NCBI GenBank assembly: GCA_037013685.1
Contig: CM072884.1
Coordinates: forward strand, 100,482,048-100,546,047
DNA: 64,000 nucleotides
Source: Acridotheres tristis
Lineage: Eukaryota; Chordata; Aves; Passeriformes; Sturnidae
Reading direction: 5' to 3'
Shown here: in pieces, positions 48,301 through 59,200 of the stretch
Numbering within the stretch: the stretch's first letter is position 1
Layout: each line of letters opens with the position of its first letter
Translations under genes and position numbers: made by a program
The notes under the pieces: model-generated
What the model was told of the DNA's origin: nothing
Databases searched by the model: none
The model's input: the letters and a program-made list of their open reading frames with translations, nothing else

Positions 48301-48639
48301 GCACTTTGCCCTCATGAGATGGGCTCAGATATTCATTCTCCTATTGAAAAGCTTCCTCTCATGTTTAGTCAATATGACATTAAAAAATACATTCAAATGT
48401 ATTGGTGTTTAGTTTAGGATAGTTTTCAAAAAGGTCGATATTCAGAAAGTGGCAACAATATGCATAGTTTCATCTGGAAATATTGGGAAATGTGGGTACT
48501 CTAAAATTTGGCCATTTCCAGAAAAGTAAATTTTCTGGGATGAACACTTAAATACAAAAACTTTAAGCAGTTTGTTTTGTAGAAGCTATAACAACTTGAG
48601 AGTTCAAAGAAATAAAATATTTTAAATACTATATGTCAT
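45344..48639. other. Unique non-coding DNA
   Basis: No supported gene. A GC-richer patch at 46080-46520 gives overlapping open frames of 70-115 codons on both strands. The plus frame at 46179-46514 has no domain that I recognise and no splice-site framing, so coding is unsupported. The rest is AT-rich with few open frames. Confidence 0.45.
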
Positions 48640-48922
48640 TGTAGCGTTCCCTGAGACTTGACCCTTGTTCCCGACTTGCACAGATATTTGGAAGAAGCCT
48701 CTGGGATCCACTACATGGACGTGAATAAAAGATAACAAAAGAGGCTCTTTCCCCCCTGGGGGGAATCTGAGGTTTATTTCATGTGGGCTTCCAGGAGTGA
48801 AAAGAGGGCGAGGTCAGGGGGCACAGGTCTTTTCCAGGGTCTGTAAGGGGGAGGGAAGAAATTGGATCTTGGCCAACTGGGCACGGCCAGAGGGGAGAGG
48901 GACCAGGCCACAGGACACTACA
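48640..48922 (-). mobile_element. LTR-like element of an endogenous retrovirus
   Basis: The element is bounded by short inverted ends (TGTAGCG at 48640 and CACTACA ending at 48922), the TG...CA form of retroviral LTRs. On the minus strand a polyadenylation signal AATAAA lies in CATGAAATAAACCTCAG (about 48770-48785), followed by a C-rich/G-rich stem (CCCCCCAGGGGGG) and a terminal GGGAACGCTACA. This is the R/U5 layout of an LTR. No internal retroviral sequence is next to it. Flanking bases (gtcat left, ggggt right) do not form a target-site duplication. The true 5' end may therefore lie further right, possibly as far as about 49167, or the copy is a fragment. The family is not identified. Confidence 0.6.
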
Positions 48923-49539
48923 GGGGTCACAGAATCGACCATCTTCAATACATCTAGGGAGTTACAACATATCATATTCAAGCAAAAATTCAAAATTAAC
49001 AGAAATGCACAGTCAGTGTTTCATTCTACAAATCTCTTTCTTATTTTTTTTCTTTTTCTCACACTTCTTGTTCTCTGTGTCACTGGAGTAAGTGAAAAGA
49101 TCAAAATTAAAAGTGGAGGAGAAGACTTTTCCTTACTTCTCCCTGAGAAAAAGTTAACTTCTCACCAGAAGAGAGGTTAGCTGCTGATTTTTGGTTTTAA
49201 TATATTCCTTTTAGTGATAGAAAAATAGTATATTTTAAGATTTAAAATATTGATTTTATTTATTCAAAGAGTCCTGCTTTTCACTCCCATTTTCATCCGG
49301 GGTGTTGAGGTGGGGAGAATAAGGCAACATAAGGATTTGCCATTATTTCAACATATAAATGTCAAGCATTATAAAAATATCCTGATTTTTTTTTAGAAGT
49401 GGTATTTCCCCACAGAATGCTGATACTGCAATCTTTTCGAAATATTCTTATTTTAGAGGTCAGACTTTTCAGCTTACAATTGAAACAATTTTAGCTTTCA
49501 CACATACATAGCAGTCACTGAATTGCCACACTGCATGAC
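48923..49539. other. Unique DNA or upstream part of the neighbouring LTR
   Basis: AT-rich sequence containing TTTTCTC-type runs and the word aagttaacttctcacc near 49152-49166. It could be the U3 region of the minus-strand LTR at 48640-48922, but I could not place a TG terminus with confidence. No gene seen. Confidence 0.4.
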
Positions 49540-49795
49540 TGCATCCCCAGAAGGCTCCAGGGACCTGAGCTGAGATTAAGACTCAAACACTGAAGAGCAG
49601 CACTGTGGTCCTGCAGCTCCTGCCCATCCAGGGGTTCCACCTCTGGATTTTCTCTTGAGCAGCCCCCGGGTGAGGCTCAGGGATGGGGTCACTGTCTGTC
49701 CTCAGAGCAGCTCCAGGGCCAGGAGCCCACCCAGGCTCCAGCCCCTTCAGGCTCATCCAGCACTGGGCTCCTGCCTGAAGGGACATCCATGCCAC
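49540..49795. other. GC-rich patch of unknown nature
   Basis: A GC-rich, mostly CpG-poor block in AT-rich surroundings. A 70-codon open frame (49583-49795, minus) covers it but has no domain. The sharp composition change suggests an old inserted repeat, which I do not recognise. It passes directly into the minisatellite at 49796. Confidence 0.5.
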
Positions 49796-49965
49796 CCCAA
49801 AGCCCTGGGTCAGATATAGCCAGGGGTTCTGCTCAGAGATAGCCAGGGGTTCTGGTCAAACCCAAAGCCCTGGGTCAGATACAGCCAGGGATTCTGTTCT
49901 GCTCAGATATACTCTTTGGGTTCTGGTCAAACCCAAAGCCCTGGGTCAGATATAAGCAGGGGTCT
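49796..49965. repeat. Minisatellite, unit about 65-71 bp, 2.5 copies
   Basis: The word CCCAAAGCCCTGGGTCAGAT starts units at 49796, 49861 and 49932. Each unit continues with an AGCCAGGG-like stretch and, in the first two, TTCTGGTCAAA before the next unit. The first unit also contains an internal duplication of AGATAGCCAGGGGTTCTG-type sequence. The third unit is partial. Confidence 0.9.
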
Positions 49966-52147
49966 GAGGTAATTTGTGGTTCTGTTTTAATCTGGCCTCA
50001 AGCAGGGTCTCACCCCAAGTGAGTGCTGGAATATTTATGCTGGACAGCCCTTCCTCTTCTCCTGCCTCATCTTCAGAGGAAGCAAAAGGCCCCAACCCAA
50101 ACATCAATTAACAGAACCGGCCCCTCTAACCTAATGAACTCTGAGTGCTCTGGGTGACCATCCTCGGCAGAGAAAGAAATGGACTCTGCCTCTACTCCTT
50201 AAATAAGATTTTTAATAATATAAAAGGCCTCTGTTAGACATACATTAAAAAGCATGAAGAACTGTCTCCACCACAAACACAAATCAGTGTGAAGTATTTT
50301 ATAAGCTCAGTCAATTTTAGATCAGTGTAAAAATAAAGCCTTATTCTTAGTGAATGGAGCAGCATAAATAACCAAAGTAATTCTTCAGGGAGAAGTCTGA
50401 AGATGCAAGCAAAAGAAGCCTGAGAAAAGTCACACAAAAACAGACTGTCTTTTTAACATCACCTGTATTTACAGTATTTAGAATATAGAAATAAATATAG
50501 CTGTAGTGTACCAGGCAGGCAGGTACTTTGAAGAAGCTTTCTGCATGAGAACTTCCAAAGATTAGTAAAGAGATATTAGAGGGGATATTTCAGTCTTAAC
50601 TCCTATCCTGAAAGAAATTAAATCCTTCCAACAAATATCCTCAACACCTTTCCATAAATTTGTTATAAACATCACACCCCTCCTGAGACTTATGAGGATG
50701 TTGAAGAACTTTCTCCTTGCCTCTGTAGTGCTAAAACCTTTTCTTTCCAAGACATGCTGGAAATTGAGTTCTTCCATAGATTTCGTTTCCATGCACTTCA
50801 TTCAGTACAAGGAGTTAGCAACCTGCTTCAACAGCAGGACTCAAAGTGTGCCCACACAGACCTGCAGCACAGCATTGCTGTGGCCAGTGTCTGGCCTTGA
50901 GTTTTGTGTCAGTTTTGCCAAGCCTCAGCACTGAAGCCTGTCCAGCTTGCTCTGTCTAACCTGTCCTCAGCTTCACTTCAGCTTGCTTTAGCTGCAACTG
51001 CAGTTTTCATTCTGGCCAGGTGCCTGTGGCTATTTTGGTTGGTTTTACTTATTGCTGCATGGTCCTGCTGCTGTTTTGTGACTGCACAGGAGTGATACAG
51101 AAGGAGAAATTCCACACTGGTGAGATGGCAGTGGCTCTGGGATGGGCAGATCCATGTGTGGTGCAGGGGAGTACCAGCATGGGGTGACAGGAGATGGGGC
51201 ACAGGTTTGGATCTGGAGACCCCAGAGCTATAAACAACTCACCAGTGTCAGATAAAGAAAAGCAGACCTGAGGCTGGACAAAACTGATTCTAGGGCAGCA
51301 AGTAGAATAAAGGAACATTATGTAGCATATGCATAAGGCTTTGCTCTGTCCTTAGCAAATTCAGATCTGATAGAGAGTTCAGACCATTTTAGAAAGAGCA
51401 AAGATGCAAAAGCATGTTAGCTGACATACAAAAATGCACCCAGATAGATCTTACAGTGAGAAAAAACCCTATCAACATGAACATCAAAATCCTCCTGGTG
51501 AAGAACTACAAATGCCAGCAACAATCCATAATCCTGCCAACTCCAATACCTGAGCAAAAGCAGCCACCCACAGGCCTGAAAGGGCTGAGGAAGAAGGAGC
51601 ATTTCACCAGAGAGAAGGGGTAGAAACTAAAGAGTCACAGTTTTAGCTGTATTATTATTGCTACTACAGCTGCAACCTTTCTGCATAGACATTGTCTTTT
51701 CTTTCTCTAATAGTTGTTTGTGGAGTAGTAATGACTTTTGGATTAAACTCCTAAGGTTTCAATTATACTAAGAATAAATTTGTGTCTTTATATATAAGCT
51801 GTTTCTGCTTTGTCCATAAAACAAGAAATTGAGCATAATAAGTAGCTTCCTAGGTCTAAGTCATAAAAATATTAGTTGTTAACAGTACTGAAACAAAATC
51901 TCTTCCTCAGGGGTTTTATATGACAGATTAAACACACTCAAAACTTTTGACTTAACACAGCATCAACGGAAGGTTCATTGGCATTTGCCAAAATGAAAGG
52001 ATATAAGAGGTTAGATTTTCAGGTGGCATAAGCTGGTCTTGTTTTCCAGTTGCATGGGAAAAGCAGAGTCCTCCTTTCAGGCTCTGTTTCTGGGGCATGT
52101 GGCTTCCTTGAAGGCCTGATGTCTGGAACCATAGTGGCACTTACTCT
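49966..52147. other. Unique non-coding DNA
   Basis: No gene recognised. Open frames are below about 90 codons and occur on both strands. The segment 50820-51110 contains repeated AGCTTGCT/CAGCTTGC words (about 50943-50990) but no definable tandem array. Confidence 0.45.
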
Positions 52148-52221
52148 GAGGGTAAAATCTTGCTCCATCTCAAGTCAGTGGGAATTTTGCCACTCACTAA
52201 ATTGTACTTGAGGTTTCATCC
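52148..52221. repeat. Ancient amniote interspersed-repeat relic
   Basis: The run of words gagggtaaaatcttgctcca, tctcaagtcagtgggaattt, tgcca and ggtttcatcc matches, with scattered changes, an old repeat. I remember that repeat as reading GGGTGAAATCCTGGCCCCA, then TTGAAGTCAATGGGAGTTTT, then GCCATTGACTTCAATGG and a mirrored end. It is common in turtles, crocodilians and birds. The arrangement is imperfectly palindromic, as here. It has no coding potential. Confidence 0.55.
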
Positions 52222-52482
52222 AAATGGAATCTCACCCAGAAGCAAACTCTTCACCCAAAGAAATCCAGGAGGAAGGAGATCAGAATGGATCACAGACAAT
52301 CTTGAATCTGCTGTTAGGACATCACTTGCCTTGCCTTGTGCTGGAAGTGAAAGCATGGACACATCCCATGAAAATATTACGGTAACACACAGTAATCTGG
52401 AGCTGTTGTCAATGGGATTATCCAGCTGTGGTTCAGAGACACGTGGGTGCATTAGATCAGCTGATGCTAGTTATAAATATAA
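52222..52482. other. Unique non-coding DNA
   Basis: A short spacer with an open frame running into the A/C-rich tract that follows. No gene recognised. Confidence 0.5.
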
Positions 52483-52570
52483 AATTAAAAAACCCCAACC
52501 AAACAAAACTTATCCCAAAAAAACAAAACCCCCAACCAATAAAAACAAACAAACAAACAATACCAACAAG
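52483..52570. repeat. A/C-rich low-complexity tract ending in (CAAA)n
   Basis: A strand-asymmetric run of aaaacccc, aaacaaaa and finally four CAAA-type units at 52546-52560. It resembles a decayed poly-A tail in the plus orientation, but no retroposon body is recognised to its left other than the old relic at 52148. Confidence 0.85.
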
Positions 52571-54410
52571 AGGCACATCATGACATGTATGTGTTCTTAA
52601 GAAAATGCAACATTATTAGTTATGACTAACTGGAATGCCTGGAAGAGATTTACCACAACAGAAAAAAATCACTTAGGTATGGATGCATACCTATACATCT
52701 TATTAATTTCCTTTAGGTTGCATAACTTTTAATTAAATCTCAGGTTAAAATATGCATATTTGAGTACACATATATGAAGACACTTAATATTTTTGACCAT
52801 AAACATAATATTTTAGTTCCCATATCAAATATACCAGGAAGGTTGCTGGCCTATTTCAGTCAAGTTCCATCATGTGAAGATGTAAGTCTGCAAACCAAGA
52901 CTGAAGGGAGTATGGATGATTTTTCAAACTTCATAGGCCCAAGGAAAGTTCTCCTATTGTCCTTGAGATAACTGATTTTAGATGACCAGTTTTAGATGGT
53001 TTCATGCCAAAGTACATGGCTTCATGCAGTGCTCTTGTGACTTCTGCTCAAGCACTCACATGCCCAACATTGCTTTTGTTGCTTTGTCACATTAGCCTCT
53101 AGATTTGTGCACATAGAGTATGGGCTTCATTTACTCCAGTTTAGATTTTCTGAGAAATTAGATGTCTGGGTCTGAATTATTCACTATTGGATCATTTTAT
53201 AGTCTGTTGAGAGACAGTTATTTCCAGAGGGAAATCCCTCTTCCTCTAAGATCTTTTAGACAAATCATCCTCTAGCAATGCCTGCTTCTCTTAATTGGGC
53301 TCTGAAGGTGACCAGCTCAGACTGAGATGTCTAAAGTTTGTTGACTTATGGTTAAGCAAGATGTGTCCCTCCCAGACACTGTAGTGGGGGCACACAGTGT
53401 TTATCAGTTCTTGCCTGTACCTGATAGGAGGGCCATAAAACAATATCATGTTCTATATGTGACTTGAGATTGATGATTGCTGTCAATTGGAATATTTTGT
53501 ATCTATTATGTTTTAAATGTTACAGACTGAAGTCAAATAATGACATCAGAAATGAAAACATTTATTTTTTTCACAGAGGATTCATAGTCTGAATGATTTT
53601 TCATTACAAACTTCCAATTTTCTATGAAATCTTAAATTTTTTAAAACATTTTTCTGTGATAATTATAAGAAATTTAATTCTAAACAAGGTATATATTATG
53701 TTAGAACCACTTCACACATAATATAAAAAACGCTCAAGTATCTAAGCCATTCAGTGGAAAAAAGATCCCTATGATCAATTAGAATTTTAAAAGATTATTT
53801 TAATTGCTTTTTTAATTGCCTTTTGTTTTTAAATTAATATATGAATGCTTTCATACTCTAACGCCCCCATTAACCATATTTAAGTAAGCATAGAAGAGAC
53901 TCAAACCTTTGCAAACAGTTGTTTCTAGTAACACTTTATTAGCAGAACATTAATTTTTGACAAATTTACTGTGAAGTCTCCTGCATCAGACACAGGATGA
54001 TATCCATCACTAAGCTAAATGCCATAAAATCTTCTTTAAATGCAACACTAGTGGGAAAACATAATCTCTGGTTGGGAAGCTCATTTTATGGAGTAATTCA
54101 GGAAAGGGGAGCTGAGCTCTGGAGTAACCTTGGGACTGCTGGTTCCCTGCCAGATGGAAAATCTCAGGGATGACACATTTGTTCCTGAGGGGAAGGATGC
54201 TGCCCCTTTGTCAGCCTACCCACTCCACACCAATTGCATCAGCCTTGCAGGAGGTTATGGCTCCCATCCTCCCTCCAGAGGAAAGGCTGGGGCTGCTGGA
54301 AAAGGAGGAAGACTGTCCTGTGGCTGTGTTTGTGCACAAGGGGCAGCAGACTGACAGGGGCAGCTCCCCAGGTGGAGCAGGTGATCCCAGCAGGCACTTG
54401 CACACAGATA
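52571..54410. other. Unique non-coding AT-rich DNA
   Basis: Very AT-rich, with virtually no open frame between 53000 and 54100. A possible further ancient-repeat trace (tcatttactccagttta, near 53129) is too short to call. No gene seen. Confidence 0.5.
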
Positions 54411-54511
54411 CATCACAGAATATGGAATGGTTGGGTTGGAAGGGACCTTGAAGATCATCTCGTTCCAACTCCCCTTCCACAGGCAGGGACGCTTTCCACT
54501 AGACCAGGCTG
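54411..54511 (-). mobile_element. CR1 3' tail, minus strand
   Basis: Plus-strand sequence catcacagaatatggaatgg, ttgggttggaagggacc, ttgaagatcatctcgttcca and cactagaccaggctgct is the complement of the last 100 bp of CR1. The same tail is seen in sense at the end of the CR1 copy near 45345. It is extremely 5'-truncated. A (CA)-rich stretch follows on the right (54512-54560). Confidence 0.92.
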
Positions 54512-54608
54512 CTCTCACACATACACATATAAACACAGACAAACACACAGATCACATTTTAATGCTGCATTTGCCTTTCCCAGAAGTGCATTTTGTTTCT
54601 TTCCTTGT

Positions 54609-54613
54609 GTGAC
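54609..54613. repeat. Target-site duplication, left copy (GTGAC)
   Basis: The five bases GTGAC just before the LTR start are repeated exactly at 55295-55299 just after its end. This is the host sequence duplicated by retroviral integrase. Confidence 0.9.
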
Positions 54614-54784
54614 TGTCCTAGGGTGATGTTATGGTGTTTGTATCTCCAATCGTGTGTTCTGATTATGTTTGGTATTATGTCCTGTGCTTACAGGACTGAC
54701 TCTGAAAGTGAAGCTTTGTTTTGTCTTGTTATCAGCCAGCTCACCTCCCCCATGGTCTATGTTTAGGAGAGGTTTTAGCTCTGA

Positions 54785-54814
54785 TTGCTTGCTTGCTTGC
54801 CTGCTTGCTTGCTT
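54785..54814. repeat. (CTTG)n microsatellite within the LTR
   Basis: About seven GCTT/CTTG tetranucleotide units with one CCTG interruption. It lies in the U3 part of the solo LTR and belongs to the element rather than to the host. Confidence 0.9.
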
Positions 54815-55160
54815 CTGCCTCTTTTTCTTTCCTTCGCTTTGCCCTTGCTTTTGCTTGTTAGTTAGTTCAGCTAGGCAGTCCAACTTTTTTCCCTGGACTG
54901 TTTTCTTTTTCCACCCCGTCCCCTCCCTCTCCTGGATACCATCTGGACCTGTTCTGGACGGGGACCTGGGAAACCCCAAGAAACACCGGGAGCCTACACT
55001 CTGTCACCTGCAGCAGTCATTCCCCAGCGCCAGAGACTGATAACTGGGCGACCACTCGCCGGAGAGACTGAGATTGCCATCCCTTCAGAACGGTGAAAGA
55101 GTTTTTTTTTTGTCAGCTGGTGTTGTTGTTTCCCTGTGCTGGAGAGTGTTTTGCTTGTTA

Positions 55161-55166
55161 AATAAA
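55161..55166 (+). promoter_or_regulatory. LTR polyadenylation signal AATAAA
   Basis: An AATAAA hexamer in TGTTAAATAAACAGGTC inside the solo LTR, followed within about 35 bp by T-rich sequence. It would mark the R region of the LTR and can act as a transcription end for host RNAs. Confidence 0.65.
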
Positions 55167-55294
55167 CAGGTCTTTTTCCCACTCTTCTCTGAGGAAATTC
55201 TTCGCGAACCCGGTGGGGGGGGAGGAGTCGTGGGGTTTGCTGTCTGGCGGCTCCTTCCGGAGGTTTTTCCCCAAATTCGCCCCAAACCAGGACA

Positions 55295-55299
55295 GTGAC
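55295..55299. repeat. Target-site duplication, right copy (GTGAC)
   Basis: Exact repeat of the five bases that precede the LTR. The base beyond the duplication differs on the two sides, so the duplication is exactly 5 bp. Confidence 0.9.
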
Positions 55300-56212
55300 C
55301 AATGGCAGACACTGCAAATCCAAGTGCCATGTGCACCTTGGGGCCACACAGCTCCTCTTTGTATCCAGTCATGACTACACAATGACTTGACAGTAGCAGG
55401 GAGCCAAGGATTTCAAAAGGTACAATATCTGGTACCAAATCCAAAGTCTGTATCTAGAAGAGTACACAGTCATTTGTGAATTTCATTAGCTCAAAGCATC
55501 TCTGGTCTGGTCCCTGGGCTGTAAATTCACCTGCAGCTGGAGATCATTTGTTGTGCCACTGGAGTCTTCTGGTGTACCTGATGTATAAGAATCCTTTTTT
55601 TCTGTTCAAAGACCCAAATTCCATTCGAGGAAAAGCACAGTAAATTGAGACAGTTGATAAACTCACTTCAGCTGTGACAGAAACGTGACTGTAGATGTAC
55701 CTTCAAGCAGAAGAAATGAAACCAGAAGTTGGTTTCTAATTTTAAAAAGAAGAGAGAAAAGAGGTATAGAGAGCATGGCATTTGGCACATAGGAGCACAT
55801 TTAATGCCTCCCTGATGTTAGATTTAGTCCAAAGAAAATATAAAATGTGTAGAGTGTGCTGGACCTACCCCCACCAACCCCTCACACTGCCTGCTGACAG
55901 GTGCTGTACGAGGCAGAGGCAGCCAAATCTGCCCCTCAGTGCTGTCCTGGAGGGTGCCCAGCATCCAAGTATCCTTAGAAGTAAGCACACTTCTTGTTTG
56001 GGGGAAATCTAGACGATTCATGCCAGATTGGACTGGAACTGGACTAACATGGACTATTAGAGGACAGAACCTGGAAATGAAGTAGAGAATTGTTACCTGA
56101 GAGGATAGATGTACTTGATGGAGCCATTAGGCTTTGGGGGGAAAAAAAAGTTACTTATTCATCAACAAACAAAAGCTCATTTCTGTTAGAGAGCTAGTCC
56201 TATTACAGTATG
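55300..56212. other. Unique non-coding DNA
   Basis: No gene or repeat recognised. The GC-richer piece at 55855-55975 gives short open frames on both strands without domains. Confidence 0.5.
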
Positions 56213-56260
56213 TTTGGGTTTGTTGTTTTTTTGGGGTTTTTTTTGTTTTTTTTTTACTTT
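56213..56260. repeat. T/G-rich low-complexity tract
   Basis: A run of TTTG, TTTTTTTGGGG and T-only blocks, similar in make-up to the tract at 31735. It may be the remnant of an A-rich tail on the minus strand. Confidence 0.85.
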
Positions 56261-59200
56261 TAAGGTAGAAATATTTAATCTTGTGTATTTATTAAGCAAC
56301 TATTACAGCAATTTTAGTGTGATTGCAGTTAGCCATATTAGTTCACAAACAAGGAATGGTATTTGTAAAATAGCATAGTTTAAGCTTCCTGAAATAACAA
56401 AAATCATAGACCAAGCCTATTATGAAGGCATGCAGGAAAGTTAATCAAATAAAGGTGGAATGTAAGTTTGCCTAACCTGCAGGTTGATAAACGCCATATG
56501 GGTGCCCTCACAGAGGAATAAAATTGCTTTCATTTTCTGCAGCTTAATTCTGTTTAAATTGCTGCAAACTCCAGCCTCTTTATTCTGAGTGAAAACACAT
56601 GTCCCAGGAGTTTAACATGCTTGAACTTATGCCTGTTAACTTCACCACTTGATTATCCATAACTTTCCCAAGTCTCCCCACTCAAACTTGCTGTTAAACA
56701 AGTTATTGTTCCTACTTACACACGAAGTGTTTAAGCAGGCATAGCAACATGCTCCACACCAGCTGCACTTCAGCCATATGGGGCCCTTCCAATAGGCACT
56801 TTTGCCCACGTTTGAAAGTGTTTTAAGAAGTTAAACTCCCAAAGAGAGACAGGAAAGGGACAAATTGAAAATCCTCAAAGAAATCTGCCCCCTTTTGATG
56901 CTCTTTTTCTGAATTTGTTCCAAGGGCACTGGACCCACTTCTTTCTCTTACATGAAAAAGATAAAAGAATGGCAATGCATATCCAAGAAGACTATGGCAG
57001 AATAAAGCTGCTGTCGAGGCTTAGTAAGAATGCTGTTTTCCAGTCCTCACCTCTACCAAATTCCTCAGGAAGACAAGCTACAAGCTGTTCTTTTGCACCT
57101 TACCTGCAAAATGTCCTTCACCATTCAGAGAAGTACTTCCAGATATACTGTTGCTGATTTAACTTTAATGTTTAGCATTGCATCATATTTCTTACCATTT
57201 AAAAATATGGGACATAGTAAAAAGAAAAAACAAAAAAAAAGAAAACTAGAACAGCAATAAACACAAGCTGACTCGTGGCTGAGGTACCAGAGTTTTGCCC
57301 AAACTATCTGGCATGTGTTTGATGTACAGGATGACAAGAAACTTCTCATAACAACTATTTCATTTGTGTGCTCCTAAATAGGGCAAGAATATTCAGTAGG
57401 TGTGCATCACCACTAAATAATTCACTCATTGCAGGTCTTGTTCTATGGAGCATGAAGGCAATACTGTCTTGATCTATTTTGATGCAGGCTGACATCAGAT
57501 GTGGCTCCCCACCTGTGGCAGGAGTGCCCCTGGCATCACACAAACCACTTCCAAGGCCACAGCCGAGCCAAATCCCTCTTCCTATATGGATGCTAATTCG
57601 AATTGACCAGGAACAGGCTGTTCACAGGTCTTTACAGGTCTTTACTAGCAGCTGTTTATGCAGGCATCCACACTGTGGCTCAGCTCAGGCCATCACTGCC
57701 TGCCTGCCCTGCCTCACCCCAGGCACTGCTCACCCTATTTGCAGACACCTGGGCTGGAGAGATGAAGGCAGAGGGAAGGCTGGGCTGTGAAGCTGATGCC
57801 CCAGTGTCACAGTGTGTGGCTGGGGAAGATGTGAACAGCGGGGTAGAGACAATATTCAGCATCACCACCAGTGATGCCAGTCTGTTTTGGACGTGAGCAG
57901 CCCAATTGTACAGCAATGATTTCAGTGTGTCTATGAGTGACAGCTTAGAAAATAATTTAAAAGTGAGTGATACAATCTATACTGCTCTATGACTATGGTT
58001 AATAGACAGCTCCTTATTTTCATTGTTTTTCAAGGAAGTTTAGCATTTTCTGTGTAATCTAGAGGAGAAAAAAAATCCAAACCTACCTCCTTTGGATGAA
58101 AAAGTCTAAGCTCCATGGATACTGTTGCTATATACATCTTCATAACTCTGTAACTGGACTCTAGGTTCCCTATGAAAATAGATCTTGGATGAGAAAATGT
58201 GATTTTTTTTGGAAGCTCTAGAATTATATTGAGAAAAATGCAGAATACTAGAATTACATGAAGAATTATAGAATATAAGAATTATGTCAATAAAATCCCA
58301 GGGTGATTTACCTTTTACTAAATGATACCCTAAATTTTAATACTAAACCTTGCATCTCCTAATAAGTTTAGATTATTTAATATGAACATATAAAACATCT
58401 TAAACTATGCCAAGATTTTGTGGGTGACCTCAAATTCAACTTATAAGGAGAAGCAAATATACAGGGAACTTATGCAAGAAAGCATGCACACACTTTTGGA
58501 ACACTCAGTAACCAAGAGCCTATAAGAAAAGGCAAATGTGCAAAAAAGAGGAGGCAGCTGAAACAAAGCAACAAGAGTTAAAAATATTTAGCATGATTCT
58601 AAATATTTTAAAAGAGAGAGTTCAGAAGTGTTGCCTATTTTGCTTTAGTATTTTTAGATTTCTTTACACTTCTGATAATCTGGAAAACTTAAAAACCTTA
58701 AGATTATTTGAAAACATACTTACTAGCTACTTCATGTATACTTGCTGCACACTGTAACTGATGTTTTGGGCATGCCAGGGGCAGCAGCTTCTCTCCCTCC
58801 CTCTCTGTCCACCCCTTTGTCAGGGCATCCTGACACCAGCATTTTGTTGAGTTTCTCACTGTACCAAACCTTGTGAGCTAAAAATCTCAGGAGTGCTGTG
58901 GGACAGTGTTTTGGGAACTTCTCTGGGAGTTATGGGTTTTATTTTGGAAATGTCCAAAAGGGAAAAAGAGCCTTGAGGCTATGAGGCTGACAGCCATGAC
59001 TCTTGGAGTGCCAGCTGTGCAAGCCCCATAGGCTGCTTAGCCTTTGTGTGCCAGATTTTCGACCTCCACAAGAAGAGGAATACAAATATTTCAGATGAAT
59101 GTTACACATTTGCTTGTTTCAATACTCATAATGCTTGAGACCCCTGAGTGAGAGATGCCATATAAATATGAAAGCAGTGATAAGTGATTTTGTCAATCAC

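Larger units (their letters stand above)
54614..55294 (+). mobile_element. Solo LTR of an endogenous retrovirus, complete
   Basis: A 681-bp LTR starting TGTCCTAGGG and ending CCAGGACA, so its ends are inverted copies (TGTCCT/AGGACA). A perfect 5-bp duplication GTGAC flanks it on both sides. It holds a (CTTG)n tract at 54785-54814 and a polyadenylation signal AATAAA near 55161 in the sense orientation. A CpG-rich stretch with GCGACC, CGCCGG and TTCGCGAACC words precedes the end. A 5-bp duplication is typical of ERVL-like avian elements. The sequence agrees with a passerine LTR family as I remember it. No gag, pol or env lies beside it, so this is the product of recombination between the two LTRs of a former provirus. 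It is non-coding; it could carry promoter or poly-A activity. Confidence 0.92.

Noticed and set aside
48797..49180. 127-codon plus-strand frame
   Set aside because: It starts inside the minus-strand LTR-like element and runs antisense to it; no domain.
54669..55040. Open frames of 116-123 codons in and around the solo LTR
   Set aside because: The interval is non-coding LTR sequence with defined ends and target-site duplication; the frames reflect the (CTTG)n tract and GC-rich composition.
57480..57900. GC-richer patch as a CpG-island promoter
   Set aside because: Very few CpGs are present and no TATA, initiator or downstream exon is evident.
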